The notes beneath the pieces are model-generated. The model did not search any database, was not told the origin of the DNA, and saw nothing but the letters and a program-made list of their open reading frames with translations. Shown piece after piece: positions 42,696 through 53,286 of a stretch of 64,000 bases of DNA. This DNA is from Albophoma yamanashiensis (Eukaryota; Ascomycota; Sordariomycetes; Hypocreales; Ophiocordycipitaceae), in assembly GCA_001600555.1 (NCBI GenBank), contig BCKH01000003.1, positions 2,560,099 through 2,624,098 on the forward strand. The letters are read 5' to 3'. A program made the position numbers and the translations under genes. Numbering within the stretch: position 1 is the first letter of the stretch; each line of letters begins with the position of its first letter.

Positions 42696-45586
42696 TCACT
42701 GCGCAGGCCGCGGTGAGCCGCCTACGCTGCCTTCGCTGTGCTCCACCTCGGCCTGCTGCGACGCTTTCCGCGGTTTGCTAAATTTCGCCCCGAGGCTCTG
42801 GGACACCATATGAAAAAGCTTCGCCGGCTTCTCGCCGGCTCCGTTCTTTCGGTGTCTGTTTGCCACCGCCTCGTCTATTGTGTCGTCTTCCTCGGTGAAC
42901 GCTTGCCGTACACTGGGGCAGGGATCGACCAGCCGCTTTGCGGGTCCCGACAGCTCCAAAAACGCCGGGTATATCATCAACGCGACCTGCAACGCCACGA
43001 TGACGATAAAGGCCGTTTGCACGGAGCCACCATGTTTGATGATGCCATACATGATGAAGGGGAAAAATGCTGGACCGGAACCTCCCATCGTGATGAAAGC
43101 CGCGGCACGCTTCGTCCTCAACCCCTGACCCCGCAAACCGATCGCGAACAGCAGCGGCCAGATGGGGCCTTCGGCGAAGAAGAACAGTATCAGTGGAATA
43201 ACCAACAAGTTGGGATCCGAAGGATGGAGAACAACAGGAAGGAGAGCAAACACGAAGCATAAAACAACGCTGATGGTGAGGTATGTACGCGGTTTGGGAA
43301 GTCGAGCATGGGAGACGGAGACGTAGGTGAGATATCCCACCAAGAAGCGAGAAATGGCAAAAGCCGTGTGGCCGATGAGCAGGTAATCCGAAGTGGACAT
43401 TGCCAGGCCCGGGGGTCTGTCTGGTTCATCATTGATGTTGGATTGGCTCGCATCGTCTTGGCCGGGAGTGATCGAGACAAGAAGACTGTTGAAGAAAATG
43501 CTGTTGCTCTCTTGAGCGGCGACGTACATGTACTGTGAAAAGACAGCCAGTATCAGGCTCACAGTACGTAGCTGCAGGCCGGCGACGCTCTTTTGTTTTG
43601 TGTCGAGAGGAAGTTTATTCGCCGCCCGTTCAAGCTCGCTGTCGCTGACTTCCGGAAGGGGCATGTAGTAGAAAAAGAGCCCGAGGACGACGCACAGAAG
43701 GGTAATACCGAGGTACGTCCACTGCACGTTGATGAGGGTCATGCTGCTCGTCGTCGACGTGCTATCCGCGGCGATTCCCTTGAAGAAGACTTTCTGCGCC
43801 AGCAACCCGCTGAGGACGCTGCCGACGCCTTGAACGCCCTGAGCCAGCAGAAGCCTAGTCTCGCCGTACTCGGGAGGCCCGCAGAGGATCATGAACGCAT
43901 TGGCGCCAACTTCAAGCACCGAGAGTCCAAAGCCGACGACGAAGTTGCTGAGCATGAACCCGCCAAAGGAGTTCGTCACGGCCGAGGGCCAGAAAATGAT
44001 GGTGCCTATGCCATATATGCAGAGCCCGACGATGAATGTCACCTTGAAGCCGCCCACATTCTCGGCGTCGTCCTTCTCGTGTCGCTTGGAACGGTTGTGC
44101 TCGTCCCGTCGCAGAAGCCATTCGCCAACAAGAAGGGGCCCAAAGAAGTAGCCACCTCCAAAATATGCGCTGGTCAGACCGAGAGTCTGGGCCGTCGTCA
44201 TATGGTTCACGGAGGCGACTGCGTTGTTGAGCGTGTTGAGCAGACCGTACGATATGCCCCAGAGAAGGAAGAGAATGGAGACGATGGTACAATACTTGAA
44301 GGACTCGGCCCCGTTGGCCCTAAGCATGCTCTTAGGCTTGGACATGTTGACGAAGCCAAAATAGACACCGTTCTCGATCGTTGCAGTTGAAGAAGCGGTC
44401 CGTGCACGGGTCGCAAAGTCGGGATCGGGTTGGTGTGTGCCATCGCCAAAGGTGGTCATGTCCGGGGTGGTCAGAAACTCCAGGGCGCTCACAGGCGCGT
44501 CGCCGTTCGGGCTGGGTGAGCCAGGCTGGTGGGTTGCCGCGGGCTTGGTCATTGCCGGAGCCGTCTCCGCCGCAGCGGAAGCATTGCGGCCTTGCGGGAA
44601 CTCGGAGTCGCTCGGGCCTTTCGACTCGTTCGAAGTTCTGGTGCCGTCTGGGTCGTACAGCATGGCGGGGAGAAGCTTCAGAATGAGAGGCTTCAGGGTA
44701 GGAATGCAAGCACAAGTCATGCCGATGTTCACCTCGACGGCGCTCCACATGAGGGATATAGAGGCGTTGAAAGCGAAATTGACCTGACCACCGAACCTGG
44801 AATCGGGGTTCGTCTGGCTCCCAGTCGGCACTTCGGTGATGGCGCTCTGAAGGTAGTAGATGCGGATGACGTCGACAATTGTGACGAAGATACCGAGGGC
44901 GAAAGTGATTACAAGAATCGTCTTCTGCCGCGACGGCAGGCGCATGCCGGTGAGAACCGGAATGGGCAGGGCGAGGATAGCCAGGTCCGTGACGATGTTG
45001 ACGGGCGCCGCGCAGATGAACTCGGTGAGAAGCGGAATGCACTTCGTATTCGGAATATAGGCGGCGGTCCAAGCAGCCCTGACTGGACTACACTGGAAGA
45101 TGTTCATGAAGGTCAAGACGAGACCGGCAACGTTGACAACCACAAGCGTCGCCCACGAGGCATACCGCAGGACCACTTGGGTGTTCTTTGCGAGACGCAG
45201 GTAGAAGACCAGAATGCTGGTCTTGGTGGCCATGAGCGCGGGGTTCTGAAAACATGATTAGTGTTAGAGCTTTGGGGGAAACCATGTGAAGCCACATCGC
45301 GTACGTATAATATGGAAAAGACATATTCACAGCGCCGTAAAGTCTCCCAATTGTCGTCGGCAATGTCGTCATCGTACTTCCCAAGGCCGTTGGCAACGGC
45401 CAGGTTGATTGTGAAGGCGAGAAAGAAGGCAATGAGCCAAGCCAATATTATGATCCTGTCGTCCCAAGTGATGTTGCGCACTATGAAGTACCGACACACG
45501 ATGCGGGCGGCGACGAAGACGGAGGCGAGGACGAGGGTCGCGGTGGTGACGGCAAAGACGGCCGGCCCGCGATTTGGGACGTCCAT
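42696..45586 (-). CDS. fusion of fungal 7-TM rhodopsin-like domain and FHS/FucP-type MFS transporter
   Basis: Exons 45586-45305 and 45245-42696 with a 59-bp phase-0 intron (donor GTACGC, acceptor TTTCAG) give 943 residues. Residues 1-300 form a fungal rhodopsin-like (PTH11/SAT4-type) domain: A-A-R-I-V-C-R-Y-F, N-I-T-W-D-D (helix 2), a G-L-G-K-Y turn, C-E-Y-V-F-S-I-L-Y|N-P-A-L-M-A-T-K-T-S-I-L, then F-Q-C-S-P-V and W-S-A-V-E-V-N-I-G. About 110 disordered Ser/Pro/Thr residues follow. The rest is an MFS transporter of the fucose/glucose-galactose (FHS) type: L-F-L-L-W-G-I-S-Y-G-L-L-N-T-L-N, A-Y-F-G-G-G-Y-F-F-G-P-L, E-V-G-A-N-A-F. The 850-codon exon is unbroken, so the fusion is not an artefact of exon choice. 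Substrate and ligand unknown. The start is the first ATG in frame. Confidence 0.82.
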
Positions 45587-47912
45587 GTCGACTTCGAGGT
45601 CAAGGACATGGGGCGGCAATGCGGCTTGGGTGGCTCAATGCGTCGAGGGACCGCTGCGACTAATGGCGCTTGCGAGCCACCGCAAAGGCCATCGTCGGGG
45701 TTTGCGTCGGGCACTGGATTGGCGAAATAGCAGTAAGACGGCGGAATCGACGTCGTGAGTTCTGCTGTAGACCAAGTCAAGGGTCAAAGCAGGTCAGAAT
45801 TGTTACTGAAGTTGAGTGGCGGTTTCGAGTCTTCGAGATGGTCGTCGCGCGCGGGGAGGCCGGGTCCGGCTAGCAGCTCTAAAACCCGGTCGGGACTCGG
45901 GAGACTGCAGTGGTCGCAAAGCTAGAATCGGCTCGGTTCAAGGGGCGGCCACGTAGGCGCCAAATTCTGCGGCCAGGGGAGGTGAGGCAATGCCAGGGAC
46001 GAAAGACGTTCCTTGAAGGTCCGTGAGGGAGATTGAGGCAGTGGACGATGTTGTGGGGGCGCAAGAAGCTTCCAGCTGGGAGACAAGATGCGCTGGTCGT
46101 CGTGAGCGGAAGAGCGGCCCCACCAGATGGGCGTTGGAATCAATCAACCGCGGCGGCAGTCGGGCGCCGGTGGAGCCGTCGGTCTGAGATTAAGAAGGAT
46201 GACGAAGGCGCACCCACCGCTGCTGTTGGTGCCTACACCTTCGCTTCCTTCAGCAGCGAGACCCCCGAAGTACCTCATGTTGTGCGTCGTGCTGCGGCTG
46301 ACGGCGTCGAAGCCTCGGGGCCAACATCGCGAGCCGTGGTGTTGTAGACTCGGAAGAAAGGGACACAAGTCCGGGAGGGGGCAGCCGAGACACAGAGAGT
46401 CGCCAAGAAAGGAACTTTGCCAGACAGAGAGCGCAGATGCATGTGAGAAGCGAGACATGCAATGCATGCAAACTCTCGGCCGGGGGGGGTCGGGCTGTCA
46501 TCAACCAAGAGTGACCGCAACGAGGCCAGGGTTGAGCGTCCATACTCAACGCCCTACGTAGTACCCAAGACAGTGAACCACACAGCTGGAAAGAGCGCGC
46601 GCGAGAAAGCGTCTGCGTCTCCTTGCTTGCTTGCCTGACCGCCAGACAGGCAAGTTGCGTGCACCACAGCATCGTCAACCAGCCAGTCAGCCAGTCAGCC
46701 AGCCAGCCAACCGCCATGACTGCTCCAGCACGGCGGACACCCTGTCAGCAATGCGTTACCGCCACTTTCGTCCGGCCGGCAGGCAGCCCGGGAACCATGT
46801 AGTACGTAGTAGTGCTCGTACGAGTATGCTCCCCCCCGCGAGCGAGCCTCGCATGCGCCATTTCAGCGACCGTCGCGCCGCGTTTGAATCCATGTTGGCC
46901 AGCGCTTCAGAAGGAGAGCAGGCAGACCAATATTGAGCAATGTACGAGTACGACTACCTAGGTACGTAGTACGAGTATGTGTACGTGCTCGTACGGAGTA
47001 CCTAGGTATGTACAGCCAATTCAGGATAGTCACGGCAATGTTGCGAGCGGCGGAGAGCATGGTGATGCTGGAAAGGTGGTGAAAGCCACCAGCCCGTCGA
47101 CGACATGCCCAACCATCCTTGGTCGTTTCGCCAGCCGCCTGGTTGCGCCCGGGAAAATAACACAAATACAGCCCAGCTCCAGCTTAATTACCCGCAACTC
47201 TCTCTGCGAAGGAAGCGAGGCGTCGCATGCACTCGGATGGAGATGCGCCGCACGGTGAGCAAGGAACGGCGCCCCACAGTAAGCCCCCGTCGGTTAGTCG
47301 GCTCTCCACGCATGACGTACTACGTTGTACCACCACAAGTAGAGTGTGGCTGCCGCAACACGGGGGAGCCTATCAGCGTTTGGCTCGCTCGTGAGCTGGG
47401 GAAATAGACTCGCAACTAATAGTCGTAGCGCCGAGCGAGAGCGAGAGCAAGAGCCGTCCCTGGTAAGAGGGAAGCTCCAAGCAAGCCTCCCTTGCGAGTA
47501 GACGTCGGAAGGGGAGGGTTTGAAGGGGAGGGCACAAAACCATCGACGACTGCAGCGCCAGTTTCCGTAGTAAAGGTCGAAATGCAGGGGGTAGCTGCCG
47601 TACCGCCTGCCTGGAGGCGGCGCTGGTGGGGTTCAAGCGTCCTCCACAAGTCCACATGCTCGCAACATACGTCCGCATTCCGCGCCTCGTCGGAGGCGAA
47701 ATCGACGCGCGTGGTGCTCGTCCATGTACACGCACCCCTAATAAATTACGACTGTGTGTTTGCACCGACCATACGAGCACTCGAATGGGCTATTTCGTAC
47801 CGCACAGCGTGCTCTACGTCTATTGCCAGCAGACCAAGCTGACACCAAACGGCTCTCCAAGCTGACGAGTGTTATTCCTCATATTCATCGTACACTTCCT
47901 TCCTCATCAAAT
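45587..47912. other. intergenic region with palindromic TAC/GTA-rich clusters
   Basis: This 2.3-kb spacer is upstream of the rhodopsin-MFS gene and downstream of the APC permease. Clusters rich in GTAC, TACGTA and CCTAGG sit at 46553-46564, 46798-46828 and 46941-47013. A run of CCAG repeats lies at about 46680-46712. No supported exon. Confidence 0.5.
46955..47008. repeat. imperfect inverted repeat, about 21-bp arms
   Basis: Arm 1 is 46955-46975 and arm 2 is 46988-47008, with a 12-nt loop. About 18 of 21 positions pair. Each outer end contains the palindrome TACCTAGGTA and each inner end GTACGAG/CTCGTAC. It could form a hairpin or be a dyad protein site, or be the footprint of a small mobile element. 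Confidence 0.7.
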
Positions 47913-49703
47913 TTAGTCGTGCAGTGTTTCCGGCATCCTCTGCTCGATCCTTTCCTCCTCCACCTTCGCCCCCGAATCTGTCGGCTGCACAGTCTCCATG
48001 CCCTCGACCCTGCCTTGAATCAAACCCTGGACATCCAGCTGTGGTCCCACGTAGTGTTTGCGTCCGTCGAGTATCCATGTCGTGCCCGCAATTATCAGGA
48101 TGACGCCAAACGCGACAATGCAGTAGTTCATATTTCCTGGCGTCACGGGGAGTTCGGGAGGGAATACGAAGAGCACCGTCGTCAAAATGGCCCAAGAGAT
48201 GCCCAGCTGAGTGGCTTCGTTAGCATAAAAACAGCACGACAGGGACGTTGGAACAGTTGGAAAATCCCTCCGCTTACCAGATTCAAAATCCAGCCCCATG
48301 GTTCCGGCAGCTTGAAAGATCGGGACTCAGGCAGCATCTTGCGGCCCCTGAGAACGTTGATGCTCGGCGGGATCGCGTATGTCACTCCCAGCGCTACCAC
48401 CGACGCCGACGTGATGGCATTGAATGTGCTGCTCGAGCCCAGGAAGATGCAGCCAAACACAATCACCCACGCCGACGTCCACAGCAGCGCATTTAGCGGC
48501 ACGTCGAGCCCTGGATGCACCTTCGCAAAGATTCGGCTGAAGGGCATCCCGCGGTCGCGCGCAAACGCATAGCTCATCCGAGTGCTCGTGGCCATGAGCG
48601 TCGTCGTCGTAAAAACCATGCAAATGAGGGGGAACATGAGCAGGCATGTGCTACCGGCCGGGCTCTTGGTCGCATCCATGAAAATCTGCAGGAGGGGGCC
48701 GTAGGGCGCATTGATGACCGCATCGATGTTGTTGACGCTGAACAGCATGGCGCTCAGGAATATGAAGCCCGTGAACATGCCGATGCCGATACAGTAGAGC
48801 ATGATGCGGGGGCCCTGGAGCTGAGGTTCGGGGATCTCCTCGATCATGTGCGCCGTCGCATCGAAGCCTTCATGTACAGGTGTAAGAGGTTTGACGCCGC
48901 GGCTTGGGTGAGCGATCATACATACCTGTCAGCGCAAAGGCTCCCTGAAGCAAGCCCAGCATCCATGCCAGTCCGTCTGGCCACCCGACATTATTGATGA
49001 AGCCGCCGTAGACAAAGGAGCCACTCTGGTAATTGGGCGAGGCGCACGCCAGCACCGTGATGCTTATGATGACGAAGCCGGTGATGGACCAGAAGAAGGC
49101 CGCCTTGGTGAAGTAGGGCAGCAGGCGCGTGAGGAAGGCATTAACCAAGAAGCCGATGACGGTGAAGGCAATGTATATGAGGAACTGGTGCCACGGCTTC
49201 GGATCGTAGTCGGCGTGCAGAAGCGAGATGATGTTGATGATGAAGGTGCTTCCGAGCAGCCCGCCTGTCGCGCTCAGAGCTACCCAGCCCGACACGTTGA
49301 TCCATCCCGTGGCATAGCTGATGCCGCGGCTCCATCCCTTCCACGAGACGATGGCGGCCCAGTGGTACTGCCCACCGGCGGTGGGGTACGCGGAGAGGAA
49401 CTCGGCCAGAGAGGCGGCGAGCGCCAGGTTGCAGATGCCGGCGACGATGAGGCCCCAGATGACGGCGCTGGGGCCGCCCGACGGCAGGGCGAGGGTGATG
49501 GAGGCGGCGAGGGCGGTCCAAGTGTTGAGGATGGCAAAGGCGAGGCCGAGCATGGAGATCATGCTGAAGTTGCGCTGGAGCTCCTGCTTATGGCCCAGCC
49601 GCTCCAGGGCGGCAGCGTCCTCGACAATGCTGGCGCGGCGGTCATGGTGTTTGCTGCCGGTGCTGCCGAAGCTGCGCCGACGACGGGGTTGCTCCTCGTT
49701 CAT
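47913..49703 (-). CDS. APC-superfamily permease, choline/GABA transporter type
   Basis: Exons 49703-48926, 48867-48278 and 48206-47913 give 553 residues. Introns are 58 bp (GTATGT...ATGAAG, phase 1) and 71 bp (GTAAGC...CTCAG, phase 0). Twelve helices fit. Landmarks are E-L-Q-R-N-F-S-M-I-S-M-L-G-L-A-F, A-E-F-L-S-A-Y-P-T-A-G-G-Q-Y-H-W, S-Y-A-T-G-W-I-N-V-S-G-W, and F-A-L-T-G|F-D-A-T-A-H-M-I-E-E-I rebuilt over intron 1. These are typical of the yeast Hnm1 (choline) and Uga4 (GABA) branch of fungal amino-acid/choline permeases. The N-terminus is basic and Ser-rich, the C-tail acidic; both are cytosolic and may carry sites for ubiquitin-linked turnover. The choline assignment is a preference, not proven. 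Confidence 0.86.
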
Positions 49704-51584
49704 TGCCGCGTTCGTGGCTCTGTCGGCAGTTCCCTCAAGAGCCTAGAGGAGAGTGAGCAGGTCCAAGTGATTGGGACCCGGACGTGACTTTGGTGAGGGC
49801 AGCCCGCGCATATACAAGTCCGGAACAGGGAGCTACAGTATATGAGAGTCAAGGCTGTACAGGAAAGAGGCCGACCCGAAGACCGAAGCAGCACCTCATT
49901 AAGTCACTTATAGCAGAAAAGCCACATGATGCTACCCCGGCTTTGGAACGGGGTTACTCTGCTAACCCGGGAGGCTGGTACGGTAGTTGAAGCTTCGCAC
50001 ATCGTTAAGGACCCATGATTTGCCCCCTGCCTTCACGGCTGGTTCCACCCCACCAGTCCCCCGCGGCCGGTCGGTGCCACACGGGGGTGGCAAAGACGGC
50101 ATGCGGAGAGGGTCGCCCTGCATGATCGTGCTCCTTGGACCAGCTGAGCATGGAACGATTGTTGCAGAAGGATTGCCGTGATACGAGGCTAAAAGTAAGT
50201 CTCAGTGTTGATTCTCGACACCGCGTCTTCTCTACATAGCAAGAGCCGCTGCGCTGTTGTCCACTTGCTCAGTTTGATTCCTTCGTCTTCGTTCATGTTT
50301 CGGCGGCAGGGCCGACGCCACAGATGAAGATCCCCGCGCCGGTGGGCCCGAGCCTCCGCATCGAAGATCGTCCTCCCCCTACGCGCTCGCAGTACGCCCT
50401 CTTGTAGCTTGTTCGCCTCATCTGTACATCCGTGCGCCCCGACTTCGGCCTCTCTATGTGCATAGTAAAGACGATCAATGGCCGCGAAGCCGCTGCACTG
50501 GCATGATGTCTTGTAAGCGTGGTGTAAAGGTGGGCTATGGCCAAGGGAATGCAGTGGCCAAAGTCTTCATTCGCTTTCGCCTGTTCTGGCCGCGACATCT
50601 GGCACGGACATTGAAGTCGTCTCTTATTCTGTTCCTCTATTCCGGTATGGCGTTTGGCGCTACGCCCTACATGACTCGCGTTCCACATCAAATATATCAT
50701 CTGGGGATGATACACATGCGAGTTCAATCACTTGCCTCAGCCGGATGTGAAGCGTAGGTCCGTTGGATAGGTCTCGCAATGTCTAATCGAAACGTGGCCA
50801 TAGTCTCATAACGTTAATGACTTTAAGCTATTGAACTATCTTTAACAATAATTGATTTTGGAGTCTATTCGTGTCGTCTATCCAATGCACTTTCGTTTGC
50901 AAGACTAATGGTTCTGAGCTCTCTCGCTGCAATAGAATGGCTTCCAGGTCCAAAATGACGGACCGATTATCGACAGCCGAGGCACTTCAGGTAAACAGAA
51001 GCTCCACAGACTATTTGACTGTGATTTCCGAAGACTGGCGTTGCCGACTGAAGTGCCCTTGACCTTCAAGAACAACCTTGCACCATGCAGCGTCCCTGCA
51101 CTGTATAGCTGAATATATCCGAGATCCGTTGTGCACGGCACACGCTGCCTCTTGCAAACCTTCACTCGCTGTGATGCCAATATTTCAAACCGTACCTGAA
51201 GGAACTAAACATTTGCCATACTTACATGCATGCATCTGATGTTGGTCGCACCTTCGGCAACAAGACTTTGCGTCGCCACAGGACTGGACTATTGGATCGA
51301 ATACCAAGTTCTCGAGAGAATGCACCTCTTCTCATCTGCCTTTCCGCGCACTGGAGATTCCTAAGCCGTAGGCGCCAGAGCCCTCGCGATGCTGAACCAC
51401 CTCCAAAGCCAGTAGCTCTCGCGCTTTGACCCGCCTCGCCATTATCTTGGACTTTGCTTTTACCTCAATCCATCCTTCCGTCTTGGAGAATCCCCAAGCG
51501 TCCCAGGGCTTTCGTTGTGGCGCGACATCAATTCACCCAGCGCAACGGACTCTTTCAAGCACTGCAGCTCAGGTTGAAGCCACC
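49704..51584. other. intergenic region, nothing recognised
   Basis: The permease promoter is at the left. In 1.9 kb only short, overlapping open frames without family motifs are seen. Confidence 0.45.
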
Positions 51585-52234
51585 ATGGGCGGTGCGCCGG
51601 ACGAGCGCACGGCCCTCCTCTCTGCGACCGAGTCCGCGCCCGCTCCCCGCGCCGATACGGACCCTCTCCGGCTCGGAGCAGACTTGTCAGATCGCGACCC
51701 TGAGGAGCCGAACCACCCTGTTGGTGTCTGGTGAGGCCTCGCACGACGCTGCTTGTTTTCCTCCAAGGCATCTCTCATCCAAGCCGTGCCTTCTGGCACC
51801 ACATATGGCGAGTCTTTCACGCTCATTACGCTGCGGACGCAGCACTCGTCGGCAGCAACAAACATGCCCGGGTGCGCCATTGTCCAATCGCCCAACTTCC
51901 AGTCGCTCCACAGGCCCTCTGCAGCAGTCTGGCTCACAACAACCTGTTCCATCGCGCTTTCCGTCACCGCGGTGCTCTTCAGTCGCCTCGCTGACATCTT
52001 CTCCCCGCTTGCCAAGAATGTCCCTATTGCACTGCTGTTCGTCGCCGTCAGCCTGCTTGCCTCGCAAGCTCAATTTCCCGGCATTATCATGGCGTACCGT
52101 GGTCGGCACCAGCGCAGGAGCCATGCTCTCCTTGGCGGTCGTCTTCGTGCTCGAGCTGACGGACAGAGCATCCATCCGTTTCTTTGTGGCGGGATGGCTA
52201 GGCGTCTTACCTTCATGCCAAGGCCATGTTGGCT
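51585..52234 (+). pseudogene. broken membrane-protein gene, possibly MFS-like
   Basis: ATG 51585 sits in a strong context (CACCATGG) and opens a 49-residue piece with an acidic dileucine motif (D-E-R-T-A-L-L), as in N-termini of vacuolar MFS proteins, before a stop at 51732. Hydrophobic coding-like sequence resumes at about 51920-52090 (A-L-S-V-T-A-V-L-F-S-R-L-A-D-I-F, then V-P-I-A-L-L-F-V-A-V). It continues in another frame after about 52095 (V-V-G-T-S-A-G-A-M-L-S-L-A-V-V-F-V) and ends at a stop at 52234. The frame change is not at splice sites, which suggests a one-base shift near 52093. No complete 12-helix protein can be assembled. It may be a decayed gene or a misread region. Confidence 0.35.
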
Positions 52235-53286
52235 AAAGAAATTTCCAGAGCCGCCTGTTCTGGATATGAATCTCCTATCCCGTTGCTGTCTCTGGCTCAG
52301 AATTCTTTCACCGTTGATTTCTTAAGATGAATACGGAGCATAAAGCCCCACTTTGTCCGGGGCCAAGGAACTCGTGCAAGCTCGTTCGAGAAAGCAATGC
52401 TGGTTCGCCGGTCAGCGTACAGAACCGCCCCCCGGCAGCTGCGGAGCCCAATGCACGACAAGCTTCAACGTAGAAACAGATGAAACTTGGGTCAAAGGAG
52501 AGGACAATATCGTACGAGAAATTATGGCTGCGAGTGCATACGGCAGTTGCTGTGTTCCACTAGCCGAACATGTCTAGATAGCTTCTCTTTCCTTCCATTA
52601 AGCTCAGTTTCCCAGTACTATATCACGGAAAGTTTCTTTTCGCTCTCAATTACCCTCAGTCTTGACGCGAGACTAACGCTAAACTTCGTCTAGCTCTACA
52701 CAAAAGGTTCACTACTATATAGCCAGTTAATCGCCCATGGGTACCTCCTTCTGTGTCAGGCTTCTGGAATAGACATAGTATCGCTAGATCATTCGTCGTA
52801 TTTCTCATGTAGTATTACATACTTTGACATAACTGTCTTCCAAGCGGTATTATCCGTTCATCACAGTAGAGTTCAAGACGTAGTACGAAGCTTGTGCTGT
52901 ACTTCAAGTCAGAAATTTGTGAATATTTGAGTTTGCATCTTATAGCTTCCTAACTTTGTCTCTTTCTATATGATTTATATACAGCCTGTAGAACTAAATT
53001 TTTACGTTTCGTGCGAGATTTGTTGTGAGAAGTCGCGGACAACCCTGATAAGACTATAATTGTTACGTACGGTGCTATGTCCGTATTAAGTCTCTTTCAT
53101 ATGTTACTTAAGTTTTAGTCTTCTGGTGAAATTAAATTTTAGGATATTGAAACCTAGTCCTCAACCGATCATATACCAGTTGTCAAGGTATCATTGCGGC
53201 TAATACAATTATAAAGCAACCCATCCCATTACTGCCTTGCCCTTCCTTGCCGATATTCCTCTATCAGAAATACAAAGTCAATAAAG
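52235..53286. other. AT-rich block upstream of the repeat-lipase gene
   Basis: From about 52560 GC content drops markedly, with many TA and AAT/ATT steps, and no open frame of note. It could be a repeat-induced point-mutated relic or simply an AT-rich promoter. TATAAAGC-like sequence occurs near 53210, about 75 bp before the ATG. Confidence 0.5.

Noticed and set aside
43593..45257. Two long + strand frames opposite the rhodopsin-MFS gene
   Set aside because: Charged, low-complexity shadows of a membrane-protein gene; no motif, and the other strand explains the DNA.
47754..49787. Long + strand frames opposite the APC permease
   Set aside because: Antisense shadows with non-ATG starts; the permease on the minus strand is complete with consistent introns.
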